Positions 44,853-55,904 of a DNA stretch of 64,000 bases are shown here, one piece after another (the stretch's first letter is position 1; each line of letters opens with the position of its first letter). The stretch spans positions 174,191,002 to 174,255,001 of the forward strand of contig NC_080541.1 in NCBI RefSeq assembly GCF_028640845.1, read 5' to 3'. A model generated the notes under the pieces. The model worked only from the letters and a program-made list of their open reading frames with translations. It searched no databases and had not been told where the DNA came from. Source of the DNA: Ahaetulla prasina. Lineage: Eukaryota; Chordata; Lepidosauria; Squamata; Colubridae. The translations under genes and the position numbers were made by a program.

Positions 44853-45241
44853 GGTCATTATGTAAAAAATACGACTTAGCTGTATCCAAAAAGTCATGGG
44901 AACATCAAGTGGAAAAAGTTATAGAAAATGAGAAAGTAAAGATCTTGTGGGACTTTGGAATACAGATGGATCATCATTTGGAACACAACACACCAGATAT
45001 CATAGTTGTCAAAAAATGAAACGTACAATTTAATGACATTGTGGTACCAGGAGATGCCAGAGTCAAAAAAAAAAGAACTGGAAAAAATCATGAAATATCG
45101 CAACCTGGCCATCCAAACTACACGGCTATAGATATATGTCCAAGAATTTTATAAGATACATAAACAAATTGCAGTTTCCAGCAGAACTGCAAAAAACTGT
45201 GATACTTGGAACATCGTACATCTTAAGAAGGCATTTGGTTT
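44853..45241 (+). mobile_element. R4-like LINE, left part of a split copy
   Basis: VIENEKVKILWDFGIQMDHH and EHNTPDIIVVKK keep the PD of the endonuclease; a stop follows and the frame is broken. It ends at CATTTGGTT (45241), where an L2-like LINE begins. The continuation TTGATACCTAGGATGCTGCC is at 47206. The copy at 47388-47610 shows the same sequence uninterrupted (ATACTTGGTTGATACCTAGG). Confidence 0.75.
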
Positions 45242-47205
45242 ATTTATTTATTTATTTATTTATTTATCAAATTTTTATACCGCCCTTCTCCCGAAGGACT
45301 CAGGGCGGTGTACAGCCTAAATAAAACACAATATATATACAATTAAAATCAAAATTTAAAATAAAACATATTACAGAAAGGCCAATGTTTAAAAATTTAA
45401 ATTTTAAATTTTAAAAATTTAAAACCCCACAACAATAAAACCCAATTTAAAATGTTAAAAAACCATTATGCCAGTCCAGCTTGAATAAATAAGTATGTTT
45501 TTAGCTCACGGCGAAAGGTCCAAAGATCAGGCACTTGGCGTAGGCCAGGGGGAAGTTCATTCCAGAGCGTCGCTGCTCCAACAGAGAAGGCCCTACTCCT
45601 GGGGGCTGCCAACCGACATTGTTTGGCGGACGGCACCCTGAGGAGACCTTCTCTGTGAGAGCGTACCGGTTGGTGGGAGGCATAAGGTAACAGCAGGCGG
45701 TCTCGTAAGTACCCGGGTCCTAAGCCATGGAGCGCTTTAAAGGTGGTAACCAAAATCTTGAAGCGCACCCGAAAGACCACAGCAAGCCAGTGCAGACTGC
45801 GGAGCAGTGATGTTACATGGGAGCCATGAGCGGCTCCCGTTACTACTCACGCAGCCGCATTCTGGACTAACTGTAGCCTCCGGGTGCACCTCAAGGGCAG
45901 CCCCATGTAGAGAGCATTGCAATAATCCAACCGAGACGTAACCAGAGCATGAGTGACTGTGTATAAGGCATCCCGGTCAAGGAAGGGACGCAACTGGCGG
46001 ACCAAGCGAACTTGGTAAAAGGCCCTCCTGGAGACGGCCGCCAGATGTTCATCAAAGGACAGCCGTCCATCCAAGAGGACGCCCAAGTTGCGAACCACCT
46101 CCTTTGGGGCCACTAACTCGCCCCCAACAGTCAGCTGCGGGTGCAGCTGACTGTACCGGGGTGCCGGCATCCACAGCCACTCCGTCTTGGAGGGATTGAG
46201 CTTGAGTCTGTTTCTCCCCATCCAGACCCGTACGGCTTCCAGGCACCGGGACAGCACTTCGATAGCTTCATTGGGGTGGTCTGGGGTGGAAAAGTACAGC
46301 TGAGTATCGTCAGCGTACAGATGATAACTCACCCCGAAACCACTGATGACCTCGCCCAGCGGCTTCATATAGATGTTGAACAGGGTAGGCGAGAGAATCA
46401 ACCCCTGAGGCACCCCACAAGTGAGGCGCCTCGCAGACGACCTCTGCTCCCCTGTCAACACTGTCTGCGACCGGTCAGAGAGATAGGAGGAGAACCACCG
46501 ATAAACGGTGTCTCCCACTCCCAATCCCTCCAACCGGCGCAGCAGGATACCATGGTCGATGGTATCAAAAGCCGCTGAGAGATCTAATAGGACCAAGGCA
46601 GAGGAGCAACCCCTATCCCTGGCCCTCCAGAGGTCATCCACCAACGCGACCAAGGCCGTCTCCGTGCTATGACCGGGTCGGAAGCCGGACTGGAACGGGT
46701 CCAGATAGACAGCTTCATCCAGGTGCCGAGGGAGCTGCCATGCAACCACACTCTCTACAACCTTCGCTACAAAGCGAAGGTTGGAGACTGGCCGGTAATT
46801 CCCCAAAATAGCTGGGTCCAGGGAAGGCTTCTTAAGGAGGGGTCTCACCACCGCCTCTTTCAAGGCGGCGGGGAAAACCCCTTCCAACAAAGAAGTATTT
46901 ATAATCCCCTGGAGCCAGCCTCGTGTCACTTCCTGAGCAGCCAGCACTAACCAGGAAGGGCACGGATCCAGTAAACATGTAGTTGCATGTAACCTCCCCA
47001 GCAACCTGTCCACGTCCTTGGGAGCCACAGAATCAAACTCATCCCAAATAACCTCAACAAGACGCGTCTCCGTCATCTCGGTTGGATCATCGCAATCTTG
47101 GTCCAAACTATCCCGAAGCTGAACGATTTTATCATATAGATAACCGTTAAACTCCTCAGCACGTCCTTGCAAAGGGTCATCCCGAACCTCCTGATGAAGG
47201 TTGAT
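45242..47205 (-). mobile_element. L2-like LINE inserted in the R4-like copy
   Basis: A minus-strand LINE running from a 5' truncation at about 47205 through reverse transcriptase and C-terminus to a 3' end with CGCCCTTCTCCCGAAGGACT and a TTTA-repeat tail complement (45238-45266). GGTT occurs at both junctions (45238-45241 and just before the 47206 continuation), a minimal possible target duplication. 3'-end relatives are at 50815-50885 and 61960-62032. It is GC-richer and better preserved than its surroundings. Confidence 0.8.
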
Positions 47206-47235
47206 ACCTAGGATGCTGCCAGACACCCGTATCAA
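45466..47235 (-). pseudogene. L2-like LINE RT, one premature stop
   Basis: A minus-strand frame with SALVLLDLSAAFDTIDHGIL (RT, first catalytic Asp), RLTCGVPQGLILSPTLFNIY, and YHLYADDTQLYF with the catalytic ADD. The C-terminal part FKALHGLGPGYLRDRLLLPY ends at 45466. A single in-frame TGA at 45849-45847 splits it (frames 45847-47235 and 45466-45780 are in phase). TGA could come from CGA by CpG decay. The first ~10 residues of the open frame come from the flanking R4-like sequence. The endonuclease is missing through 5' truncation. I rank it as a recent but immobile copy. Confidence 0.85.
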
Positions 47236-47337
47236 TCATTAGGACCAGTCAATGGTATTTGTGATGCATTTTTGAATGTTCAGTTGACTGAGTTTCACGT
47301 TTAATGAATAAAGTAAATAATAATAATAATAATAATA
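47206..47337 (+). mobile_element. R4-like LINE, right part of the split copy
   Basis: TTGATACCTAGGATGCTGCC onward, ending CACGTTTAATGAATAAAG and an AAT-repeat tail (47318-47337). With 44853-45241 it forms one R4-like 3' end interrupted by the L2-like LINE. Confidence 0.75.
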
Positions 47338-47387
47338 GGTGAAATATTATGAAACATCCATTATTATGAATGAAACATGTAACGGTA

Positions 47388-47610
47388 ATACCAGCAGAAC
47401 TGCAAAAAACTGTGCTACTCGGAATATCATATATTTTAAGAAGATACTTGGTTGATACCTAGGATGCTAGCAGCAACCCGTATCAAACATCAGCGCCAGT
47501 CACTGATATTTGTGATACATTTTTAAATGTTCAGTTCACTGAGTTTCATGTTTAATGAATAAAAGAGGTAATAATAATAACAACAATAACAACAACAACA
47601 ATAATAATGT
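47388..47610 (+). mobile_element. Second R4-like LINE 3' end
   Basis: AATACCAGCAGAACTGCAAA through TTCATGTTTAATGAATAAAA and an ATAAT/AAC-rich tail (47570-47608). A separate, 5'-truncated copy about 50 bp after the previous one in the same orientation. It supplies the uninterrupted reference for the L2-like insertion site. Confidence 0.75.
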
Positions 47611-48350
47611 CTGAGGGGTCCTTGGTGCTCTCTGAGCTTGTTTGCTTTCTTGTAGACGTTTCATTATTTAACTAAGTAACAGCATCACTGCTAGTAAGGA
47701 GAGCTGTTTGCTGTCAGTTTATATTCTGGTAACTTGCCTGTCTGTGTGGGTGAGGGCGGTCTTAGAAATTCTTTGGTTGGGCTGTTTACTGATGGCTCTT
47801 TGGCAGTTTCTTGATCGGGGTATTGTTTATTTGATTGTTGGTCTGAAGTTAAGTCTTGGAGTTAACCTATGCTGATCTAGGTGCTGATTACTAGTGGAGA
47901 GGTGCTGGAGTCTTTTTCTCTTTTGGGCTGGTTGATTGTCTCTTGCATAATCTATAGATCCGTGATGGCACGCAGAGCCCTCTTTGTGGGCATGCGCACC
48001 GTCGTCAGCTCCTCTTCTGGTTTCCGGCACATACATGCACACCAGCCAGCTGATCTTTGTGCATGCCGGAACCCCAGAAACCTGAGGATCAGCTGGCTGG
48101 TGCGCATGCGCACACCGGAAACTCGAAGGCCAAGTGGTCGGCACGTGCATTCACACTAGCCAGCCAGAGTTTCCAGGGCTCTGGCATGCACGTTCGGGTT
48201 TGGGCACTCGGTGCCGAAAAGGTTCGCCATCTCTGCTATAGATGTTGTTAATGTCTATGTGTCTATTGATGGCTGATTTGTCAGAGTGCCGGGCTTCTAG
48301 AAATTCCCTGGCATTTTTTAACTTGGCCTGGTCCAATAATAATGTCTTCT
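47611..48350 (-). mobile_element. Penelope-like element remnant split by a hAT MITE
   Basis: The minus strand reads KLKNAREFLEARHSDKSAIN followed by RHIDINNIYS near 48240-48336, resembling the C-terminal region of Penelope-like elements. The 3' region includes AATGAAACGTCTACAAGAAA. It is interrupted at 47960-48235. 5'-truncated; frames broken. Confidence 0.55.
47960..48235. mobile_element. hAT-type MITE with perfect 8-bp TSD
   Basis: The ends are CCGTGATGGCACGC and TTCGCCATCTCTG. The TSD ctatagat is identical at 47952-47959 and 48236-48243. The GC-rich interior has CAGCCAGCTGATC and its inverse. It has the same ends as 1424-1835. Inserted into the Penelope-like remnant. Confidence 0.88.
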
Positions 48351-48716
48351 GTATCTCCTCTCCTCTCCTCTCTCCTTTCCTTTATTTATTTAAATCACAC
48401 AGCTACTTCCAGGCTCTTCATCTCCATCACTTGATTTCTCACATCTGCTTTTCCCACCTTGCTTCTCTGACCATAAAGCTGCCTTACACAGTTGTTGATA
48501 TTTTTTGGACAGCCAGTGGTTCTGCTGACATCATCAAACAAATCCTGTCTAATGGCATGAATGGATATGTAGTTTCTTTTAGGCAAAGGAATGAATAACT
48601 AAGTTAAACACCTTGGAGTTGGTCAGATGAAAGAGGAGCCTAAGAGCATAATTAGCTACTTTTCATACCCTCATTCCCTTCCTACTGGCTTTACAAGGAG
48701 GCTGAAAAATTGCAAG

Positions 48717-48955
48717 AGAGCTAATTTGGTCTAGTGGTTAAGATACCCGGCTTAAAACTGGAAAACCATGAGTTCAACTTCTGCCTTAGCCATGAAAGTC
48801 AGGTGGGTGACCTTAGCCCAGTGACTCTCTTTCAGTACAGCCCATCTCAAAGAGTTGTTGTTGGAGGAAATAGGAGGAAAGTGTGTTGGATATGTTCATT
48901 TGTAAAAATACTAAAGGCAGGATACAAATAAATAAATTAAAAAATAGGGACAGAG
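48717..48955 (+). mobile_element. tRNA-derived squamate SINE
   Basis: The head GGTCTAGTGGTTAAGATACC resembles an A box and GAGTTCAACTTC the B box region. The body includes AGGTGGGTGACCTTAGCCCA and GAGTTGTTGTTGGAGG. The tail is AAATAAATAAATT-rich. Family name not assigned. Confidence 0.65.
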
Positions 48956-50130
48956 CAGCACCGGAGCTTTCAGTGATAAGAAACAAGGAGAATTATTGCG
49001 CCATTTCTTTGTGCCCTTGTTTCCCTCCAAGTTCAAACATTATCATCAAAATGTGCCAGGTGACACAAGATGAAGAATTCTGGTGATGGGAGCCTTTGGC
49101 CTTGTAATGCGGAGTTACACAAATATGATTTCTAAAGGCTTCCTTTCCCCATGCAACTTCCAATGTGAGATTCCTTGATAGCTGGGCTGGAGGAGGCAGT
49201 ATCTAAGGAAAAGTAGAGAGGTGGGTTTTTTGGGGGGTTTTTTGGGGGGATTCTTGCCAATGGTACTCTTAGTTTGAATTTCCTTCAGCCACATTTGATC
49301 AACTGTGAGGTTTTTTGTGAGGTTTTTTCCCAACCCCTAGCATTCATGCTCTTAAAACAGTTAATTTATAAAATATAGGTAGCATTAAAAATATAGGTTA
49401 ACATAGAAACACATTTATTATCAGCAGCAAGCTATTTCTGGGGTGACATCCAATAGACCTTTAGAGATATGGACTAGAATCCTGTGAAAGATAAATTTGT
49501 GTCTTACTCTTGAGCATGTCCTTTTTCTCCCTCATTCTTGTAATTTGTATTAAATTTATATGCCACCATCTCATGGTGAAGCAATGTACAAATTATATAA
49601 TCTTTTGTCAGGTTAAGTATGGTCTGCATGATTAATGAAGGCACAAGCTGAGTTGCTTTCTGAGGGGGGAAAAAACCCATTCGGGATAGTTTTGTCCTTC
49701 AGGTTTATTGTACTGGTTCTTGTAACATTTTCTGAGAAGTGTATTCATTTCCTAATATGCTGAGAAAGGCAAAGATGGCTCCAATCCCAAATTCACTTAA
49801 TTTGTAGATACTGAATTGTAACCTGCTGGCTGGAAAGAGACTTTTAACCTTTTTGGTACACTGATTGCTGATGAACTATTTGAGGGCTTGCAAAGAGACC
49901 TATAGATTGACAGCCTTTGGGAAAGGATATACAGTGCTTGTGCCAAAGAAAATGATGTCATCAGAAGTTGAAATTAGAAGCTAAAAAAGCTTGAAAGGTT
50001 TTTCTTTTCTTTTTGGCTTGCAAGTTAAATATTACCTTGCAGTTTCTTTTTATCGTCTGTCTGAGTCTGTGCCAGTGATAATACACAGATTTGGCAAGTG
50101 AAATATATAATTTGGAATGCCTCCTAATTC
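48956..50130. other. Intergenic stretch, no gene seen
   Basis: No exon or clear repeat; a TTTTTTGGGGGG-type tract lies at 49220-49250. Confidence 0.4.
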
Positions 50131-50132
50131 TC

Positions 50133-50512
50133 TTATTTTTATTTTATTTATTTTATTTGTCACAACATTATATATAAGCATAAGCATGAAATAACTATAT
50201 GATATATAAGCATATATATAACCATAAGTATGTAATAACTACATGAAATTGTATACAATCAAAGGGAACATTAGGACAGGAACGGTAGGCACATTGGTGC
50301 TCTTATGCACGCCCCTTACAGACCTCTTAGGAATGGGATGAGGTCAATAGTAGATAGTTTTTGGTTAAAGCTTTGGGGATTTGGGGAAGAGACCACAAAG
50401 TCTGGTAGTGCATTCCAGGCATTAACAACTCTGTTTCTGAAGTCATATTTTCTGCAATCAAGATTGGAGCGGTTCACGTTAAACTTATATCTATTGTGTG
50501 CTCTTGTCATGG
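50133..50512 (-). mobile_element. CR1-type LINE 3' end
   Basis: C-terminal 64 codons ([29 protein letters not shown]), the shared 3'UTR and an AAATA-type tail. 5'-truncated near 50512. Confidence 0.85.
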
Positions 50513-50814
50513 CCTTAGTAAATAGGCTGTAGTCCTGGGCTGTCTATGAGCATAAAAAGGGCAGTAAGGAAGACCTGCCTTTTTGACCTGGAGGCACCAG
50601 AGAGATTGTAAGTGAGCACTGTAATAAGGGGAATCCCTAAAGCTATCTGAAGGGCTTCAAGGAACGTCCCAAGGAATGAGAGGATTTCCTAGGCACTGTG
50701 CAGAATATCAGGTTCTTGTGCAGATTGGATTGGATTCTAAGCCGAAATGTAGGCCCCACTATACAACAGGAAGCCTTTGAATCACTGATGGAGTAAATTT
50801 GTTCTTGTTTTTTT

Positions 50815-50885
50815 TATTTGCATTTATATCCCGCCCTTCTCTGAAGACTCAGGGCGGCTTACACTATGTTAGCAATAGTCTTCAT
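50815..50885 (-). mobile_element. L2-like LINE/SINE 3'-end fragment
   Basis: TATATCCCGCCCTTCTCTGA and GACTCAGGGCGGCTTACA match the 3' end of the 45242-47205 element. Confidence 0.55.
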
Positions 50886-51185
50886 TCTATGTTTATATAT
50901 TTAATACGGTAACTTTTTCAAAAAGTTTTCAAAAAAATTTTCAAAAAAAAAATGTAATATGGTAACTTTCAGAATTGTAGCAGCATTTCCTGTAGTGACC
51001 AGAAGAGGGCTGTACTTTCTAATTGGTTATGTCTAATATACTTCAGCCCATATGGCTTTTTCAAGCATTGCTCTTATTATCTGTCAGCTGAGAAAGAAAG
51101 GCAACTTTACCAAGAAATTTCCCTCTTAGAGGATAATATTTGCTACTAAAGGGAGGTTTTCTTGAAGCAATTTTTAGTCTTTGGC

Positions 51186-51316
51186 AGGGTGTCAAACTCA
51201 CATCGTCACGACTGCGTCACGTGACATCAGGATTTCCCCCCCTTTCACTAAACCGGGTATGGGTGTAGCCAGCACATGACACATCCAGCCTGTCGGCCGG
51301 GATTTTGACAGTCCTA
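51186..51316. mobile_element. Decayed hAT-type MITE (GGTGTCAAACTC family)
   Basis: The left end CAGGGTGTCAAACTCAC matches 10515. The right end GATTTTGACAGTCCT is degraded. The flanks agtctttg and agtctatg match 7 of 8 if one extra G is allowed. Confidence 0.6.
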
Positions 51317-51319
51317 GTC

Positions 51320-54300
51320 TATGCAGTACATAGGATTATTTTTAAATATCTTTATTCAAGGCACTAGAGAGGAATTAATATTCTCAAGCAGCTATTAGCA
51401 TATTCAAGAGTAGTGAGATAAAAACATGCTATATTTGCAATTAAGCAATCTTCCTGCCTTTAAGTAAACTTTAACTGATTTAACCTTATTTCAGACAAAT
51501 TTGTATGTCTATCAGAATGCAGTATTCCTTATTTTGTTCACTATAGTAGTTGGGGTCCAAGAGAAAGTGCTAAATAGTTCTAAAATTTGCTGCTTTCGGT
51601 AGAGAGTGCTTTAAAATTCTATAGCAATTCTTAATCTGTGAGCCACATGCAAAGTGTTCATATAGCTAAAAACTGTCAATTAAAAGTAGATGTCTTTTAA
51701 TTGTACTTTCTATTTCAAGTATGATTATTGAATTTTAAACTCATTGCTGCAGAAAATTTAACAGTTTACTTCCTGTCTATTTTTACTTGGTCCGGATGCA
51801 ATATTAAAATAATGGTGGGTACTTCCCATAATTTTCTTGGCACTCAAATGGATAAGTAATCAGTTTTGCTAACTGTTTTCAGTAGTTTTTTTATAAAGCT
51901 TTACCTAATCAAAGATTGTTAAATTGCTGGCACACAATTATCCTAAGGTCTTCATAGAGAGAGCAGTAACATCCGTCTAACAAAAGAGCAGAAATATTTA
52001 AAGTGGGGGAGGATGAGTAACAGACCCTGTTGGACTGAACTTTGCAAACTCATATTTGCGAAGAAAAATCCTTTTGGGATTTGTGCTTATACTTTACTGC
52101 ATCAGAAGCAATTTCTTAGTGTGTGCCAACTGGCATGAACTGCTGTTGCTCTTTAGTGAGACATCAGTTGAAGAAATATTTGGCAGCAGAAATTTGCTTT
52201 GAATAATTGTTCTAGGTCAACTTTCTGGCCCAAAATCAAAGCAGGAAAATATTCAGAATTGGCTAAATGAAATGAATAAACAGCTGTCTGACTGATCAGT
52301 ATTCCCTGATCTGAAGACTTGTGCGGCTGAGTCCTAGAGAGAAGAGTTAATACATTTCTCATGAGACCATGGCATATGTGGGTATTTTTTCTCCTTTAAT
52401 CTTATATGTGCTCATATGCGTTCTGCTTCAAGTTATATGTAAATACATGTATATAACTTGTTCCGTGTAGTATAATATAAAATAGGTATTGCTTCTGATA
52501 CAACATTTCAACAATCTGTAATCAAAAGTTGCTTTCTGTAATTGGTAAACCGAATTATACAGAGAGCTGTCGTCTTATTTTTAAAAGAGAATAAGGATGG
52601 GAGTCAGAGGCTCTGAAGTACCAGTTTAAATCTATTGGGACCAAATGGGTGATTCAGCACAAAAAGAAAAGAAAGAATGCCTGAGTTAGCCTAGACCACT
52701 GTGCTGTGTTAAGGAAGGGTCATATCTCTGCTGGAAACCCTTTTGTTACTGAAAACTGTTTTGCCAGGTTTTTTTTTACATATTAGTAAATATAGCAGTA
52801 TCTCTCTTTATTTTTCTTTCTCTCCCTTTCTTTCTTTCTCTCTCTGCCTGCCTTTGTCTATTCCTGTATTTAAAAACTCTTCAGCCTTCCTCAAGGCACT
52901 ACTATACAGTCTCAAATGTGCTGTTCCCATTTCAGTCCCTATCTTTCCTCTAACCATCTGTTCTATTTTGCTGCCATGGTGGCATCCGGATTTAGGGTGT
53001 GCCGAGCATATTAAGCACAGCTATTGGATAAGCTTTGCTGTTGTCCCCCTCTCTCATTGGTATCCAGTACGAAGTCATCAGCCAATCACATCCTTGTAGG
53101 AATGACCAAGCTGCTATCCCAAAGCAGGAGGCAGGCCGAGGAAAAGAGAGAGAGACGTTTCTTTGCTAATATTGGCAGATAGTTTGGTGATGTAAAAAGA
53201 GAAAGATAATTTTCTCCATCTGTTTATTGCTGTTTCTGTGTCTCCATGTTTTGCTTCCCCTCATCCAGTTGCTAACAACAGTACTTTTACCTTTCCTTTT
53301 ATCTCCTGGTTTGTTTATTCTATTTTTTAGCTTGTCTGTGAATGCAATTTAAATCCTTATCCTATTTGGCTTCCTTGTCATTTACATTTGTAAGTACCCA
53401 GCCTTACCAGTTTTAGACAACAGTTGCTTTGTGTTATTTCTTGCCACAGGAGCAAAAACAGTAAAGTTCAGTGGTCTCAGATAGGTAGATTGTTTCCAAG
53501 ACAAGTGCTGCATTCCTCTTGGCTTGACTAAAAAAATACAAGGTGTTTAGGAAATTGTGCCATGCTGAACTGATAGATGCTATAGTCCACTGCATCTGAT
53601 GCAATGCATCCATCAGGAACCCTAGAAAATTATAATGCTAGATCTTTTCCAGTCATAAAGCTGGGCTCTGCTTTTGTGTTTAAATCAGTTACTGCCATAG
53701 TTGGTTTTTGGTTTGTTTGTTTTTTGCAAAGTCTTGCATCTCCAAATTGTCTTGTCTCTCAATTGCTTCACTTAGGACTGCAAGGAAATAAACCTTTGAG
53801 AAATGCTATTTCAGCTGCTTTCTCTCATATGCTTTTTAAAAAAAACCAGCCAGCCTCAGAGTATTCTGATATTCATTGTGCAAGGAAGAATTAAATTAAA
53901 TTCTTTGTGGATCTGCATTTGTGATTGCCATGTTGTGGCATCTTCCTGGAGAGTTCAGTCTGTTATGGCTATTTTCTCAACTTGATACTTCACCGTGTTG
54001 AGTCAAACTGGTCCATTAACTGGCGACAGCTTTCAGGATTCTTACTGTCAGTGAGTATTCTAAGGTCTGGCTACACTATCCTTAATGCAGAATGGAAGTG
54101 ATTTGGGATGTGTGTTGCCCTAGTAGCAGTTCCCAAGCAGTTTAGTTCCAAGCTATTGTCAGTGTTGCACCAAGAAATGTTATTGGACTGATCTTTGTTT
54201 GACCTGGGAAAAGGTGATGGGTGCATTTTATGACTGCATCATTTTTATTTATGTGAATTGATTATTCCTACCAATCCTCAGGCAGATGCAGGGTGCCAAA

Positions 54301-55600
54301 TAATTATTAATGAATTAGGAACATGTGCTTTCTAGTTTTTATGTAGCCTCTAAAGCATCTGTTTTGTGAAGCACATTAGGCTTAAAATGGTCTGTTTAAT
54401 TAAACTGGAGGAAAAGTTCTGGGGCTATATTTTAATTGACTTTGATAACATTTCAGGAAACTTAATAGGAGAATGTATCCCAGAGACTACAAGAAGTTTT
54501 TGCTACCTCTCTGGGGATTTAAACCAACAAATTATATTCAGCAGCCAGATGGGCTTATTCCAAACTGACAAAGCTACTGCTGATGAAAACTTTTGATTTT
54601 TATATAGAGAAAATAAGAAAGATTGCTCTAAGTTGAATGTTGCTGGAGAACAGGCTATCTCATTTGAGTCGCAAAATTGCAAAGTAAACAAAAGCAATTT
54701 CAGGAAAGACTTTTATAAATGTCAAATGTTCAGTGGAAAAAAAAATATAGTCTTAGGAAATAATATTTGAATTAATGTCCAATTAAGCCTTTCTCTAGAA
54801 GAGAGCATGAAATGTTTTGCTATTTCTCATTCCATAGACTTCTCGGTTACTGTAGCTGTGGTGTGTCATATACTACTGAAAATATTTCCTTGAAGAATAT
54901 TCATGGAAATATCATGGAAGCACTTAAGGTTATTATCTATACAATTGTTTGACAATTGACAATTGTCAATTGTTCTATACAATTGACAATCTATGGTCTT
55001 GGGAAAAATCCAAGATTTTTTGGTGTACTGTCTGATGCTTCATAACAGAATGATGCCTGCACAGATTTTACTGCTTTCATACCAAACTGCTTCCATTTGG
55101 GAAATATGATGGCTTTGGGAAAGCAGATACAGTATTTAAAATGTGCGTGTAAGTCTTCTCTGTGAGAAATCCCAAACCTCTTTCAAGAATGTCATTAAAA
55201 GGAGTCTATATTTGGATAAATTCTTCAGTGGCAAATTGTTATCATATTATCACAGATAAATATAATATTTTTAACATTTTATATTTCAAGGGATTGTTTT
55301 ACACGTGTGTAAAGCTTTACCTCTTATAAAATCCGTAGCCCTCTTGGGCCACCATATGAGTGTCTTTATTGTTGGCCTCCTCAGACCGTTTCTTCTTCTC
55401 ATTGAGTTGACTATTGTTCCTCCAACTCATCAGTAAAAAGATTAAAAATGAGTTGGCCAAAACCTTTCCCTTTCTTGCACTTGTCTTGTCATATTTCCTT
55501 TGTGCAATGGAAAAAAATGATAAATCTTATTTCCCTTACCAAATAATTTGAAGGCAGTTTTACTTCAAGGTAAGCTTTGCTCTACCAGTAAGATGTTGTT
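51320..55600. other. Long low-repeat stretch, no exon recognised
   Basis: I recognise no transposon or coding exon. It contains a short pyrimidine tract at 52800-52845 and a CCAAT-rich segment at about 53020-53160 (listed separately). It is the expected side for PIK3R3 by mammalian gene order, but I found no sequence encoding its N-terminus. Confidence 0.35.
53020..53160 (+). promoter_or_regulatory. Possible promoter: three CCAAT boxes
   Basis: Core ATTGG/CCAAT motifs occur in both orientations: TATTGG about 53023, CATTGG about 53076 and CCAATC about 53091. A purine-rich GAGGCCGAGG-like segment follows with GAGAGAGAGACG. No TATA box or downstream exon could be established. Weak call. Confidence 0.15.
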
Positions 55601-55610
55601 CCCTCTGGAT

Positions 55611-55896
55611 CAGGGGTGAAATCCAGCAGGTTCTGACAGGTTCTGGAGAAGAGATAGCAGAAATTTTGAGTAGTTCGGAGAACTAGCAAATACCACCTCT
55701 GGCTGGCCCCAGAGCGGGGTGGGAATGGAGATTTTGCAATATCCTTCCCCCCAGGAATGGGGAGGGAATGGGAATTTTGCAGTATCCTTCCCCTGGAGTG
55801 GGGTGGGAATGGAAATTTTGCAGTATCCTTCCCCTGCCACGCCCACCAAGCCATGCCCACAGAACCAGTAGTAAAAAAATTTGGATTTCACCACTG
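55611..55896. mobile_element. hAT-type MITE
   Basis: The ends are CAGGGGTGAAATCCAGC and GGATTTCACCACTG. The flanks ctctggat (55603-55610) and ttctggac (55897-55904) match 6 of 8. Internal repeats of GGGAATGGAGATTTTGCA units. Same family as 36121-36381. Confidence 0.8.
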
Positions 55897-55904
55897 TTCT
55901 GGAC

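Noticed and set aside
48000..48160. Short inverted and direct repeats looking like a spaced array
   Set aside because: They are internal inverted repeats of a hAT MITE with a perfect TSD; there is no CRISPR-like regular repeat-spacer pattern.
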